In this document: piece after piece, positions 1 through 8,410 of the stretch
How positions within the stretch are numbered: position 1 is the first letter of the stretch
How the letters are laid out: the number at the start of each line of letters is the position of its first letter
DNA from: Rhodococcus sp. RD6.2
GTDB lineage: Bacteria > Actinomycetota > Actinomycetes > Mycobacteriales > Mycobacteriaceae
Direction of reading: 5' to 3'
Assembly (NCBI RefSeq): GCF_001040705.1
Contig: NZ_CVQP01000013.1
Span: 1 to 64,000, forward strand
Length of the DNA stretch: 64,000 bases
Position numbers and translations under genes: made by a program
The notes under the pieces: generated by a model
The model's database searches: none
What the model was told of the DNA's origin: nothing
The model's input: only the letters and a program-made list of their open reading frames with translations

Positions 1-234
1 CTGTTCGGCCACTGGTTGTGGGCGTTCAAGCACAAGCTCTGGCGCTCGAGACTGGCTTTGTCGGTATTCAGCAGCCCTGGCCTGCGGCTTCTCGCGCCGA
101 TTCCGACGAATCACATTCCCCGGGACCGCGGCATTGCTGGTGGCGGCGGCCCGAGGTGGGTTCCCGAGCATCGTGTCTCGGTGGACGAGGGCGGCACGCG
201 CTACGGGGGAACCGCCGAGCCGCCCCGGTGGTGA
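1..234 (+). CDS. C-terminal end of an unidentified protein (5' truncated by window edge)
   Basis: Frame 1 is open from the first base to TGA at 232-234, giving 77 residues. Third codon positions are strongly GC-rich, as in the confident genes nearby. The visible part starts with a Trp/Phe-rich hydrophobic stretch and continues into a Gly/Pro/Arg-rich tail. I recognise no family. It converges with the small minus-strand gene ending at 240. A minus-strand frame is also open to the edge here but has weaker codon bias, so I prefer the plus strand. Confidence 0.4.
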   Translation: MFGHWLWAFKHKLWRSRLALSVFSSPGLRLLAPIPTNHIPRDRGIAGGGGPRWVPEHRVSVDEGGTRYGGTAEPPRW

Positions 235-239
235 TCTGG

Positions 240-398
240 CTATTCGGGAATCAAGTCCTCGGCGCGCATCGGGAAGGGGTACGCACCCGGCGCCTCGGTG
301 ACCGGCGAGACGATGAATCGGCCGTCCTCGTCGACACTGTCGATCACCAGCACAGTCGCACCGCCGGGTCGAATTCTGACGCGGTCTCCAACCTTCAC
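240..398 (-). CDS. small hypothetical protein, 52 aa
   Basis: A short ORF with a GTG start at 398-396 and a TAG stop at 240. The product begins VKVGDRVRIRPGG and ends in an acidic stretch. The opening resembles a small beta-barrel (SH3/KOW-like) protein, with alternating hydrophobic and charged residues. A purine-rich GAGAGGTGAG lies just upstream. It may be the second gene of a two-gene unit with the weak ORF at 402-590. Function unknown. Confidence 0.5.
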   Translation of the reverse strand: MKVGDRVRIRPGGATVLVIDSVDEDGRFIVSPVTEAPGAYPFPMRAEDLIPE

Positions 399-401
399 AT
401 C

Positions 402-590
402 TCACCTCTCGAGTTCGTCGAGAACGGTATCGAACGACGTGCGGCGGGCCGTGCCTGGTCGTCGACCGAAGTTCGAGGCGCAGTCCCCGGAGTGTTGACG
501 CCCGTCGACGCTCCCCGCTTTCACCTGGGAAAACGGTAGCCTCGCCCCGTACACTGTGAGCATCGACCGCCGGGTAGCCGGCCTGAGCAT
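402..590 (-). CDS. possible small ORF upstream of the 52-aa gene
   Basis: A 62-codon ORF that stops 3 bases before the GTG start of the next minus-strand gene. The last part (ending SFDTVLDELER) looks like real protein and codon bias is fair; the N-terminal part does not convince. A downstream GTG start giving about 40 aa is possible. It is divergent from the gene at 605. No family recognised. Confidence 0.25.
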   Translation of the reverse strand: MLRPATRRSMLTVYGARLPFSQVKAGSVDGRQHSGDCASNFGRRPGTARRTSFDTVLDELER

Positions 591-604
591 GAGAGGAGCG
601 CGAG

Positions 605-943
605 ATGACCGTCGTCAACATGAAGGTCACCCGGCAAAAGCTCATGCAGACGGCCATCCTGGACAAGGTCGATCGTGAGCATCTGCCGCTGAACACCGAT
701 CGCGTTCGCCGCAGCCTCCAGACGGTCCGCGAACACGTCAGCCGCAGCCCGTACTTCACCGACATGCTCGATCGCTGGGAGCAGATCGTCGAGGACAACG
801 ACGTCGAGACCCTTCGCCGGGTCGTCGAGTCCGATGACGAGACGGGCAACGAGATGCGCAACCTGTCCCCGCTCTACGTCCTGCTGACCGAGGACGAGCG
901 CATGAAGGTGCTCGACAACCTCCGCGAGCTCGCTCTGCAGTGA
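605..943 (+). CDS. hypothetical protein paired with a nucleotidyltransferase; candidate antitoxin
   Basis: A 112-aa, mainly helical, acidic protein with no membrane segment. The ATG at 605 follows the purine-rich GAGAGGAGCGCGAG. Its stop overlaps the GTG start of the next gene (940) by four bases, so the two are probably translationally coupled. A small soluble protein encoded directly ahead of a stand-alone nucleotidyltransferase is the usual order of antitoxin then toxin. I recognise no family domain, so the antitoxin role is inferred from context only. Confidence 0.7.
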   Translation: MTVVNMKVTRQKLMQTAILDKVDREHLPLNTDRVRRSLQTVREHVSRSPYFTDMLDRWEQIVEDNDVETLRRVVESDDETGNEMRNLSPLYVLLTEDERMKVLDNLRELALQ

Positions 944-1755
944 ACCGCGACGAGTTGGAGCGGGCAATCAAGGCTGCCTGCGCGAACATCGAAGAAGGCC
1001 AGGTCATCGTCTTCGGCTCCCAGTCGATTCTCGGCACCTACGACGAAACCGAACTCCCCGAGTACGCGACACTGTCGCGTGAGGTCGACGTCTTTCCCCG
1101 CAGCGGGATCGAGGATCCCCAGTCGCCGGAACTGGTGGAGAAGATCTACACCATCAACGCCCGTCTCGGTGAAGGCTCACCGTTTCATGAGCACCACGGC
1201 ATCTACGTCGAGGGGATCCACAAGGACGTCGTCGTACTGCCGAAACACTGGGACAACCGCCTCGTGGCCGTGACGGTCGACGACGGTTCCGTATACGGGC
1301 GGACCGGGTACTGCCTCGACCCCGTCGACCTGTGTGCGTCCAAGGCTGTCGCCGGCCGCGAGAAGGACCACGTGTTCGTGTCCAAGCTGGTGGAGAACGG
1401 GATCGTCACTCCCCGCGAGATTCTGGACCGCATCGACAGAGGGATCGAGTGGCCCGACACCTACACCCACAACAGGGAACTCGCCGTCGAGCGTGCACGG
1501 AACTGGCTGGAGCACCTCGAGTTGAGGTCGGACGGACAGGCCCACGTGGGGACCGCCCCGGAGCTGTCGGTCCCGGCGCCTGCCCGCACTGTTGAGCTGG
1601 GGGAGACTACGACGACCCCGGACGAGTCCTCCGGGCATCCGTGGACGCTTCGGCAGATGCTCAAGGGGCAGTCGGGTCGCGCGGCCGACACCGAACGCGG
1701 CCCGGTACCGGACGACTCATCCGGCCGCGATCGCGGTACGGACCTCGGCAGGTAG
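940..1755 (+). CDS. DUF6036-like nucleotidyltransferase with an extra C-terminal tail; candidate toxin
   Basis: A 271-aa protein. Residues 1-185 look like a minimal nucleotidyltransferase: the Gly-Ser motif in VIVFGSQSILG near residue 25, then the acidic pair in SREVDVFP near residue 50. DUF6036 proteins of this kind are related to AbiEii/MNT nucleotidyltransferases, which can act as toxins by nucleotidylating RNA or proteins. Residues 205-271 are a low-complexity linker ending in GHPWTLRQMLKG and a charged tail. A very similar tail ends the unrelated protein encoded at 11789-12265. GTG start, 4-base overlap with the upstream gene. The fold assignment is fairly safe; toxin activity is inferred. 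Confidence 0.7.
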   Translation: MNRDELERAIKAACANIEEGQVIVFGSQSILGTYDETELPEYATLSREVDVFPRSGIEDPQSPELVEKIYTINARLGEGSPFHEHHGIYVEGIHKDVVVLPKHWDNRLVAVTVDDGSVYGRTGYCLDPVDLCASKAVAGREKDHVFVSKLVENGIVTPREILDRIDRGIEWPDTYTHNRELAVERARNWLEHLELRSDGQAHVGTAPELSVPAPARTVELGETTTTPDESSGHPWTLRQMLKGQSGRAADTERGPVPDDSSGRDRGTDLGR

Positions 1756-1792
1756 CACAGTGTTGTCGGCGACTGGACCGACTGTCACTGAG

Positions 1793-1814
1793 TCACATCG
1801 GTACTCCAATGTGA
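1793..1814. promoter_or_regulatory. inverted repeat, candidate operator upstream of the repeat protein
   Basis: TCACAT at 1793-1798 and ATGTGA at 1809-1814 form a perfect 6-bp dyad about 75 bases before the GTG start at 1888. I see no convincing promoter hexamers around it. It is a plausible operator and nothing more. Confidence 0.3.
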
Positions 1815-1887
1815 CGTCGGGAATAGGGATCAGGGACACGACGTTGACCAGTCGATCCGGCTCAGCGGCTACACAGGAGGTCTATCG

Positions 1888-2865
1888 GTGGGGGACAACG
1901 AGGAGATCCGCAGGGCCGTCGCTGGCCAGCAGGATTCCATGAAGTCACCGGCATTCGAACAGCTCGGCCAGGAGCTCGCGAAGGTCGCCATCCCCGACTA
2001 CACCCAGCTCGGCCAGGAGCTCGCGAAGGTCGCCATCCCCGACTACACCGAGCTCAGCCAGGAGCTCGCGAAGGTCGCCATCCCCGACTACACCGAGCTC
2101 GGCCGGAACTTCGTGAAGTCACCGGCATTCGAACGGCTCGGCCAGCAGCTCGCGAAGGTCGCCATCCCCGACTACACCGAGCTCGGCCGGAACTTCGTGA
2201 AGTCACCGGCATTCGAACAGCTCGGCCAGCAGCTCGCGAAGGTCGCCATCCCCGACTACACCGAGCTCGGCCGGAACTTCGTGAAGTCACCGGCATTCGA
2301 ACAGCTCAGTGCACGGGCGACCGTGCGCGCAGCGCTGCTGACCGATCGGATACAGCAGAATCCCGCGCTCACACCATCACTCCGCAACCTTGCGTCAGAG
2401 CAGTTTGGCTGGGCAGCCATGCTGGAGATGTCTCAAGACTCGCTCAGCAATCACGCGACGTTCGTGCCGACCGACGAACAGTGGGATCGGATGGCTGAGC
2501 AGTTCACCGAGCTGGCAGTGCCTTCCGAGGACGCCGACGTTGACGATCCGGACGCGGTCAACGCCGAGATGCAGCAGGCCATTGACGAGATCTTCGCTGA
2601 CATCGAGCCACTTCTCGAAGGCAACCACGAGCTCGAGGCAGTTCAGGCTCACCTGCAGACACGGTATGGGGCCGAAACCTGCCGATGGCTGCTGGTCGGT
2701 TTTGTTGGGATGTTGTGGGGTGTCGCGTATTACACCATCAGCTTGACCAATCCCGACGCAATGTCTCTCATCATGGACACCACCGGAATGGATCTGAAAT
2801 CGACTCTGGTACTCGGCTATCTCGCAGCGACGACGATCTTTCCCTATCCGAACAGCGAGGAGTGA
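1888..2865 (+). CDS. internally repetitive protein with C-terminal membrane segments
   Basis: 325 aa from a GTG start behind an excellent ribosome-binding site (AGGAGG at about 1875). Residues 18-139 alternate two units: A, 15 aa (LGQELAKVAIPDYTE), and B, 13 aa (LGRNFVKSPAFEQ), in the order A-A-A-B-A-B-A-B. The copies are almost identical at the DNA level too. A helical, acidic middle follows, then two hydrophobic stretches near the C terminus (around RWLLVGFVGMLWGVAYY and LVLGYLAATTIF). It looks like a membrane protein carrying a repeat stalk. I recognise no family. It ends just outside the left end of the Tn552-like transposon. Confidence 0.75.
   Translation: MGDNEEIRRAVAGQQDSMKSPAFEQLGQELAKVAIPDYTQLGQELAKVAIPDYTELSQELAKVAIPDYTELGRNFVKSPAFERLGQQLAKVAIPDYTELGRNFVKSPAFEQLGQQLAKVAIPDYTELGRNFVKSPAFEQLSARATVRAALLTDRIQQNPALTPSLRNLASEQFGWAAMLEMSQDSLSNHATFVPTDEQWDRMAEQFTELAVPSEDADVDDPDAVNAEMQQAIDEIFADIEPLLEGNHELEAVQAHLQTRYGAETCRWLLVGFVGMLWGVAYYTISLTNPDAMSLIMDTTGMDLKSTLVLGYLAATTIFPYPNSEE
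1939..2304 (+). repeat. intragenic tandem repeats (45-bp and 84-bp units)
   Basis: Inside the 1888 gene, a 45-bp unit occurs three times in tandem and is then followed by two further A units interleaved with a 39-bp unit, giving 84-bp composite repeats. Copies differ by only a few bases. Such homogeneity suggests recent slippage or gene conversion, so copy number may vary between strains and assemblies. Confidence 0.9.
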
Positions 2866-2879
2866 CCCGCACCTTCGGC

Positions 2880-2960
2880 TGTGACTCGCGGCGATAGATG
2901 GCGGTGTTCTCGCGGCGTCAGGTGGCGCCAACGACGAGGGTGCTGCGGGCGGTTTCGACG
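2880..2960. repeat. left terminal inverted repeat of the Tn552-like transposon
   Basis: The outer 56 bases match the reverse complement of 11028-11083 at 54 positions. Weaker similarity continues to 2960 with one extra base in the right copy. The repeat begins TGTGACTCGCGGC and contains CTCGCGGCG twice, 24 bases apart (2885 and 2909), as expected of paired transposase-binding sites. It includes the 3' end and stop of the ATPase gene. Confidence 0.9.
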
Positions 2961-3733
2961 ACGTCGGCGGTGATGGTGTGGAGCTCGTTGATTCGCAGAA
3001 TCCGGTGGATCTGGGCGAACAGTCGTTGCAGGAGGCGGAAGTTTCCGCCGGTGATGCGGGCGACCGCCGCGATGGCCTGGGCGTCGGTGAAGTCGTCGGA
3101 GTTGAGTTCGGATCCGAGCTTGTGCCAGTGCCGGGCCAGGACGAAGGTGAGTTCCTCGCCGGACAGCGGCCGGTAGTGGTGGGCGAAACCGACGCGACTA
3201 TAGAGCTGCGGGTAGCGGGAGAAGGTCTTCTCGATTCCGGGCATCCCGATGAACAGCAGGCCGTGGTCTCCGCGGTCGAACTGGTCGCGCAGGTGCTCGA
3301 CGGCGGTGGCTGACAATCGTTCGGATTCGTCGATGACCCACAGCTCGACGTGGTCGATGATGGGTTTGTGGTGGAAGCCGACGTGGAGGTGCTGGTCGAT
3401 GCAGATGTTGACCCGACTGTGCAGTTTCCTCAGGTCGTCGCGTATTTCCCGCAGGGTTGGGGACACGGTGGGCGTGTAGAACACGGTCCGTGAGCGTGCC
3501 AGCGCGGCGTAGACGTTGTTGTCGGAATCCTCACGTGGGCCCCAGGTGCGCAGCAGTGGTTCGGCCTTGTCCCACCGCGCATAGCGGGAGGCGGACAGGG
3601 TCTTCCCGATTCCTGCCGCGCCGTAGCAGATTCCGATGGTCCGGTCTCGTTTGACCGTTTCTGCGAACTCGACGAATCTGCGGTGCTCTTTGGTGGCGAT
3701 GAACGGCCAGGTTCGCGGTGTCGGCATGCTCAC
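2918..3733 (-). CDS. tniB: transposition AAA ATPase (TniB / Tn552 p271 type)
   Basis: A 271-aa AAA+ ATPase that would activate the transposase and guide target choice, as MuB, TnsC and TniB do. Walker A is GAAGIGKT near residue 40; Walker B is LWVIDESE near residue 132. A sensor-like FIGMPGIEKT and a C-terminal helical region follow. Its start codon overlaps the stop of the transposase gene (ATGA at 3730-3733), so the two are coupled. Its last codons lie inside the left terminal repeat. The symbol is by family role, not by close match to a named gene. Confidence 0.85.
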   Translation of the reverse strand: MSMPTPRTWPFIATKEHRRFVEFAETVKRDRTIGICYGAAGIGKTLSASRYARWDKAEPLLRTWGPREDSDNNVYAALARSRTVFYTPTVSPTLREIRDDLRKLHSRVNICIDQHLHVGFHHKPIIDHVELWVIDESERLSATAVEHLRDQFDRGDHGLLFIGMPGIEKTFSRYPQLYSRVGFAHHYRPLSGEELTFVLARHWHKLGSELNSDDFTDAQAIAAVARITGGNFRLLQRLFAQIHRILRINELHTITADVVETARSTLVVGAT

Positions 3734-5172
3734 TCCTCCTGGTAGGCGCGCAGTCGCGGCCTTGGTGTCGGTGGTTCGGGTTCCGGTCGGGCAGGCGGTG
3801 GACCGGGGGTGGGGAGGTAGTCGGTCACCACGGTGATGCGTTCGTTGATCTGTTCGCGAAGCCGGCGCCGGTAGGCGCGGCGGGCGGCCTGGATGTCCTT
3901 GAGGCCGATGGTGTCACCGCTGTGGTCGGGACTGACGGCCGTGCAGAGGAACCGGTTCCTGTGGAAGACGCGGATGGCGGTGATGTCGCGCGGGTCGTAT
4001 CGGATGGTGACGGACTCGCGGACGTAGGCCGCGAGGGTGGTGTGCAGGTAGCGCAGTCCCTGGAAGTGGATGCCGTCGCGGTGCACGACGCGTGGTGCGG
4101 CGACGGTGACCAGCAGCAGGTCGAGGTGTTCGAGGCTGTCGGGCATGCGTGGCAGCCATCCGTCAGCGACCCACGACTGCTGTGGGGTGTCTCCGATTTC
4201 GGAGTGGGTTCGCTGGTGGTAGACGGTGGTGATGAAGGTGCCGATCGCCTCGTCGAGCTGGCGCAGCGACAGTACCGGTGGGCTGGCTGGTTTGCCGTGG
4301 ACGAGGCGGCCGGGCAACTCGGCGAGCAGTTCGGTGTTGATGCTGCCGAAGAACCGTTCGATCTTTCCTCGGCCCTGAGGGCGGGCGACGGTCGAGTGCA
4401 CGATCGCGAACTTCAGGTCGGCTGCGACCTGGGCGAGGTGGTGGCTGGTGAAGTCGCTGCCGTGGTCGACGTAGAGGGTCTCGGGGATGCCGCACATCGG
4501 CCACGCCGGATCGGGTTTGGTCCAGATCGCCTGCCGCAGTGCCAGCGATGTGTTCAGTGCGGACGGCGCTCCCAGGTTGAGGGTGTAGCCCGGGACTGCT
4601 CGGGAGCAGTCGTCGAGCACGACGGTCAGCCACGGTCGCCGGTGCTTGCCCGCGTCGAGTACGAGGATGTCGAGCTGGGTGTGGTCGACCTGCCACATCG
4701 CGTTCGGGTGTTCGGCTCGGCGGCGATACACCAGCTCGTAGGTGTCACGGAAGGCCGCGGCCCCGTCGTGTGCGAGAGTGACCATGGCCGGGTCGAGCCC
4801 GGTGACGATGTCGCGGACGGTCGTGTAGGACACCGGTGTCCACCCGTGCTGCGCGGCGGCCCGGGCGACGCGGCGGGTGATCGTCGCCAGCGCCGGCCGC
4901 GGGCGCGTCAGGGCCATGCCCTCGATCAACCGCACCAGCTCGGGCTCGGTTCGTCTGCCCGTCGACCGACGCCGGGCCGGAGCCAGACCCGCCAGACCCT
5001 GGCTCGAATAATGTTGCAGCCACCGTTGTGCGGTCCGCAGTGGAGTCCCGGCCGCGGCCGCGGCGCGGGCCAGTGGCACACCGTCTTCCAGGTGAGGCCG
5101 CAGTACTGCGAACCGGCTCATCGCTTGCTGCCGTTCGCGCTCGGTCAACCCAGTCAACCCGCTGTCGATCAC
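3730..5172 (-). CDS. tniA: Mu/TniA-type DDE transposase (Tn552 p480-like)
   Basis: 480 aa. An N-terminal helix-turn-helix region (GTPLRTAQRWLQHY, about residues 43-56) precedes a retroviral-integrase-type core: first Asp in MWQVDHTQLD, second in LYVDHGSDFTS, Glu in GRGKIERFFGS. A C-terminal Mu-type beta-barrel region and a Pro/Arg-rich tail follow. GTG start behind GAGGTGA. It should cut and join the ends at 2880 and 11083, together with the downstream ATPase. Confidence 0.9.
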   Translation of the reverse strand: MIDSGLTGLTERERQQAMSRFAVLRPHLEDGVPLARAAAAAGTPLRTAQRWLQHYSSQGLAGLAPARRRSTGRRTEPELVRLIEGMALTRPRPALATITRRVARAAAQHGWTPVSYTTVRDIVTGLDPAMVTLAHDGAAAFRDTYELVYRRRAEHPNAMWQVDHTQLDILVLDAGKHRRPWLTVVLDDCSRAVPGYTLNLGAPSALNTSLALRQAIWTKPDPAWPMCGIPETLYVDHGSDFTSHHLAQVAADLKFAIVHSTVARPQGRGKIERFFGSINTELLAELPGRLVHGKPASPPVLSLRQLDEAIGTFITTVYHQRTHSEIGDTPQQSWVADGWLPRMPDSLEHLDLLLVTVAAPRVVHRDGIHFQGLRYLHTTLAAYVRESVTIRYDPRDITAIRVFHRNRFLCTAVSPDHSGDTIGLKDIQAARRAYRRRLREQINERITVVTDYLPTPGPPPARPEPEPPTPRPRLRAYQEE

Positions 5173-5294
5173 GAGTCACCTCGTTTCCACGCTCGCCGGC
5201 CGCGACTGCGTTGGTCACATTCTTGCGCCTGGCCCGTACCGGGTGCGAGCTGCGGCCAGGCCGTATGTGTCGGTGGACGATGTCACCGCCGCGA

Positions 5295-5867
5295 TCAGGA
5301 CTCGTCGCGGGCCCGTTGCAGTGTCGCGTACATCGCCGAGCGGGACAGGCCGCTGATCTCGCAGAGTTGGCCGGCGGAGTAGTCGCCCGAGTCGTAGTCC
5401 GTGAGCAGGCGTTTGCGTTGCAGGGCGGACAGCTTGGGTTGCTTGCCCTTGAGTCGGCCGGCCTTCTTCGCCTCGGCCATGCCCTCGCGGGTCCGGGCCC
5501 GGATGAGGTCCGACTCGAACTCCGCCATCAGCGACAGCATTCCGAAGAACAACTTCCCGGTCGGGTCGGACGGGTCGTGGATGGAACCACCGATGCTCAG
5601 TCGGGTGCCCTTCCCTTCGAGTTCCTCGGCGATCGAACGCAGATCCACCGCGGACCGCCCGAGCCGGTCCAGTTTCGCCACCACGAGGGTGTCGCCGGCG
5701 CGGCACGCCGCCAAGGCCTCCCGCAGTCCCGGCCGATCCCGGTTCCGCCCGGTGAATCCCTTGTCGGTGTAGATCCGTTCCGGCTCGACGCCGAAGCGTT
5801 TGAGCGCTGTGCGCTGCGCTCGCAGATCCTGGCCCTGAGTTGAGCATCGGGCGTACCCGATCAGCAT
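5295..5867 (-). CDS. tnpR: serine resolvase/invertase of the transposon
   Basis: A 190-aa small serine recombinase. The catalytic Ser lies in YARCSTQGQD (residues about 4-13); the conserved arginines are in KLDRLGRSAVDL; the C terminus is a Hin-like helix-turn-helix (LCEISGLSRSAMY). I chose ATG at 5867 because the family starts MLIGYAR; an in-frame extension exists upstream. It would resolve transposition cointegrates at a res site upstream (5870-6060). Note CST in place of the commoner VST. Confidence 0.85.
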   Translation of the reverse strand: MLIGYARCSTQGQDLRAQRTALKRFGVEPERIYTDKGFTGRNRDRPGLREALAACRAGDTLVVAKLDRLGRSAVDLRSIAEELEGKGTRLSIGGSIHDPSDPTGKLFFGMLSLMAEFESDLIRARTREGMAEAKKAGRLKGKQPKLSALQRKRLLTDYDSGDYSAGQLCEISGLSRSAMYATLQRARDES

Positions 5868-5994
5868 TCCGTCCACGAGTGGACAGTAGTCCGGCAAAGG
5901 CGACCTATGCCGGATCGACATGCAGGACGGTTAAACGGCACACATGGAGGGCGTGATCGCGCTGGCCGCAATCGAGTCCGGCACCTCCATCTGG

Positions 5995-6024
5995 TGTCCT
6001 GTTGGAGGTTCGTCAAACAGGACA
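5995..6024. promoter_or_regulatory. candidate res subsite (inverted repeat)
   Basis: TGTCCTGTT at 5995-6003 is repeated inverted as AACAGGACA at 6016-6024, in the gap between the resolvase gene and the metal-resistance genes. The position and size suit a resolvase-binding subsite; it could also be a regulatory site for the rightward genes. Confidence 0.4.
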
Positions 6025-6063
6025 GGTGACTCCGAGCACCTATTATCGTCATTTGCAGCTATC

Positions 6064-6079
6064 ATCGTCATATGACGAT
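6064..6079. promoter_or_regulatory. perfect palindrome over the cmtR-like start codon, candidate operator
   Basis: ATCGTCATATGACGAT is a perfect 16-bp palindrome that contains the ATG of the ArsR-family gene (6072). A related half site, TATCGTCAT, occurs about 20 bases upstream (6044-6052). An ArsR/CmtR-type repressor dimer would bind such a site and block its own operon; metal would release it. Confidence 0.55.
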
Positions 6080-6455
6080 TAATGGTGAGGGTTGCGGGAC
6101 CCGAGCGTCAGCGGACGGAGCGGCATCGGATCTCGATGCCGCGGTGGCGTTGTTCCACAGCCTGTCCGATGGCACCCGGTTGGCGATCGTGCGGCGACTC
6201 TCCCAGGGTGAGGCTCGGGTGGCGGACCTCGTCGGCGAGCTGGGGTTGGCGCAGTCGACGGTGTCCGCGCATGTGGCGTGCCTGCGGGACTGCAACCTCG
6301 TCGAGGGGCGCCCCCAGGGCCGGCAGGTGTTCTACTCGCTGGCCCGTCCGGAGCTGATGGATCTGCTCGCGTCGGCGGAAACGTTGCTGGCCGCGACCGG
6401 ATCCGCGGTCGCGCTGTGCCCGAACTACGGCACCGACACGGTGGAGACGGCATGA
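6072..6455 (+). CDS. cmtR: ArsR-family metal-sensing repressor, CmtR type
   Basis: 127 aa with the ArsR winged helix (DLVGELGLAQSTVSAHVACL). Three Cys fit the Cd/Pb-sensing CmtR pattern: Cys70 and Cys74 in ACLRDCN, in the recognition-helix region, and Cys116 in ALCPNYG near the C terminus. In M. tuberculosis CmtR the equivalents are Cys57, Cys61 and Cys102. It overlaps the ATPase gene by ATGA, so repressor and pump are coupled. The palindrome over its start codon suggests autorepression. Confidence 0.85.
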   Translation: MTINGEGCGTRASADGAASDLDAAVALFHSLSDGTRLAIVRRLSQGEARVADLVGELGLAQSTVSAHVACLRDCNLVEGRPQGRQVFYSLARPELMDLLASAETLLAATGSAVALCPNYGTDTVETA

Positions 6456-8410
6456 GCGACGCGTGCGGCTGCGGCCACGACGATCCCCGTCCTGACGGCG
6501 AGGAGGAACACGAGCCGGAAAAGTTCTGGCAGGTCACCGAGATTCGGGCTGCCGCGGTTGCGGGTGTCCTGCTGGTCGCGGCCCTGATCGTCCGTCTGAC
6601 CGGCGGATCCGATGGATTCGGCGTGGGTCTCGAGGCGGCGGCGTTGCTCGTCGCCGGCTACACGTTCGTCCCGTCCACGCTCACACGCCTGGCCAAGGGC
6701 AAGATCGGCGTCGGCACCCTGATGACGATCGCCGCGGTCGGCGCGGTGCTCCTCGGGGAGGTCGGCGAGGCCGCGATGCTCGCGTTCTTGTTCGCGATCA
6801 GCGAGGGGCTCGAGGAGTACGCGGTCACCCGCACCCGGCGCGGGTTGCGGGCGCTGCTGTCGCTGGTGCCGGACACTGCGACGGTGCTGCGCGGCGGCCG
6901 GGAGGAGACCGTGCCGCCGGCCGACCTCGAGCTCGGCGAGGTCATGATCGTCAAGCCCGGCGAGAGGATCGCCACCGACGGCATCATCCGCACCGGACGC
7001 ACCGCCCTGGACACCTCCGCGATCACCGGCGAATCGGTGCCCGTCGAGGCAGGACCGGGGGACGAGGTGTTCGCTGGGTCGATCAACGGCACCGGCGTCC
7101 TCGAGGTCGAGGTCACCGCCGGTGCGCAGGACAATTCGCTGGCCAAGATCGTGCGGATCGTCGAGGCAGAGCAGTCCCGCAAGGGTGAGGCGCAGCGTCT
7201 GGCCGACAAGATCGCCAAGCCGCTCGTCCCGGCCGTGATGATCGCGGCCGCGGCCATCGCCGCCGTCGGCAGCCTGGCCGGGGATCCACGTGTGTGGATC
7301 GAACGTGCCCTCGTGGTGCTCGTCGCCGCCTCACCGTGCGCGCTGGCGATCGCGATCCCGGTCACCGTCGTCGCCGCGATCGGTGCCGCCTCCAAGCTCG
7401 GTGTCCTGGTCAAGGGCGGTGCCGCCCTCGAGGCCCTCGGCCGGATCCGGGGCGTCGCACTCGACAAGACCGGCACCCTCACCCGCAACCAGCCCGTCGT
7501 GATCGACGTCGCCGCCGCTCACGGGGCCACCCGCGACGACGTGCTCGCGGTGGCCGCGGCGCTGGAGGCGCGCAGCGAACACCCCCTCGCCCGCGCGATC
7601 CTCGCCGCCGTCGACGACTACCGACCGGCCGACGAGGTGGACGCAGTCCCCGGTGCCGGCCTGACCGGCCACATCGACGGCACACCGGTCCGGCTCGGCA
7701 GGCCCGGCTGGATCGACCCCGGCCCCCTGGCCGGGGACATCGAGCGGATGCAGCACGCCGGTGCCACCGCGGTCCTCATCGAACGCGCCGGCACCGTGAT
7801 CGGAGCGGTCGCCGTCCGCGACGAACTCCGCCCCGAAGCCCGCGAGGTGATCGCCGGGCTCCGCCGCGACGGCTACAGCGTCGCGATGCTCACCGGTGAC
7901 AACGAACGCACCGCCCGCGCCCTGGCCGCCGACGCCGGCATCGACGAAGTGCACGCCGACCTGCGCCCCGAGGACAAGGCCCGCATCGTCGAAACCCTGC
8001 GCGCCGCACGCCCGACCGCGATGGTCGGCGACGGCGTCAACGACGCCCCTGCCCTGGCGACCGCCGACCTCGGTATCGCGATGGGCGCGATGGGCACCGA
8101 CGTCGCCATCGAAACTGCCGACGTCGCCCTCATGGGCGAGGACCTGCGACACCTGCCCCAGGCACTCCACCACGCGCGGCGGTCCCGGACGATCATGCTG
8201 CAAAATGTCGGGCTTTCACTGGCGATCATCACCGTCCTGATGCCCCTGGCCCTGTTCGGAGTCCTCGGCCTGGCCGCGGTCGTCCTCGTCCACGAGGTCG
8301 CCGAGATCGTCGTCATCGCCAACGGGGTCCGCGCCGGACGCGCCCGAAGCCTCACCGCTGCGCCGCAACCCACGACGGCGCTTGAGCCGATCGCCGGAGC
8401 CCGGTCGTGA
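6452..8410 (+). CDS. heavy-metal P1B-type ATPase (SPC class)
   Basis: 652 aa. A metal-exporting ATPase in the inner membrane. The N terminus has a short Cys/His-rich segment (CGCGHDD), not a full ferredoxin-like metal-binding domain. Two N-terminal hydrophobic hairpins, the actuator loop (TGES), the intramembrane metal motif SPC (residues 294-296), the phosphorylation site DKTGT (338-342), the SEHPLA nucleotide-binding motif and the hinge GDGVND are all present. SPC rather than CPC is the mark of P1B-4 pumps (Co/Zn/Cd/Fe). The CmtR-like neighbour suggests Cd or Pb. I start at ATG 6452; the frame runs open further upstream inside cmtR. Confidence 0.9.
   Translation: MSDACGCGHDDPRPDGEEEHEPEKFWQVTEIRAAAVAGVLLVAALIVRLTGGSDGFGVGLEAAALLVAGYTFVPSTLTRLAKGKIGVGTLMTIAAVGAVLLGEVGEAAMLAFLFAISEGLEEYAVTRTRRGLRALLSLVPDTATVLRGGREETVPPADLELGEVMIVKPGERIATDGIIRTGRTALDTSAITGESVPVEAGPGDEVFAGSINGTGVLEVEVTAGAQDNSLAKIVRIVEAEQSRKGEAQRLADKIAKPLVPAVMIAAAAIAAVGSLAGDPRVWIERALVVLVAASPCALAIAIPVTVVAAIGAASKLGVLVKGGAALEALGRIRGVALDKTGTLTRNQPVVIDVAAAHGATRDDVLAVAAALEARSEHPLARAILAAVDDYRPADEVDAVPGAGLTGHIDGTPVRLGRPGWIDPGPLAGDIERMQHAGATAVLIERAGTVIGAVAVRDELRPEAREVIAGLRRDGYSVAMLTGDNERTARALAADAGIDEVHADLRPEDKARIVETLRAARPTAMVGDGVNDAPALATADLGIAMGAMGTDVAIETADVALMGEDLRHLPQALHHARRSRTIMLQNVGLSLAIITVLMPLALFGVLGLAAVVLVHEVAEIVVIANGVRAGRARSLTAAPQPTTALEPIAGARS

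Noticed and set aside
18-539. Plus-strand ORF of 173 codons at the left edge
   Set aside because: Composition and codon use are poor and it runs across the small minus-strand gene at 240-398.
3718-5382. Plus-strand ORF of about 550 codons
   Set aside because: Antisense shadow of the transposase gene, which has all catalytic motifs on the minus strand.
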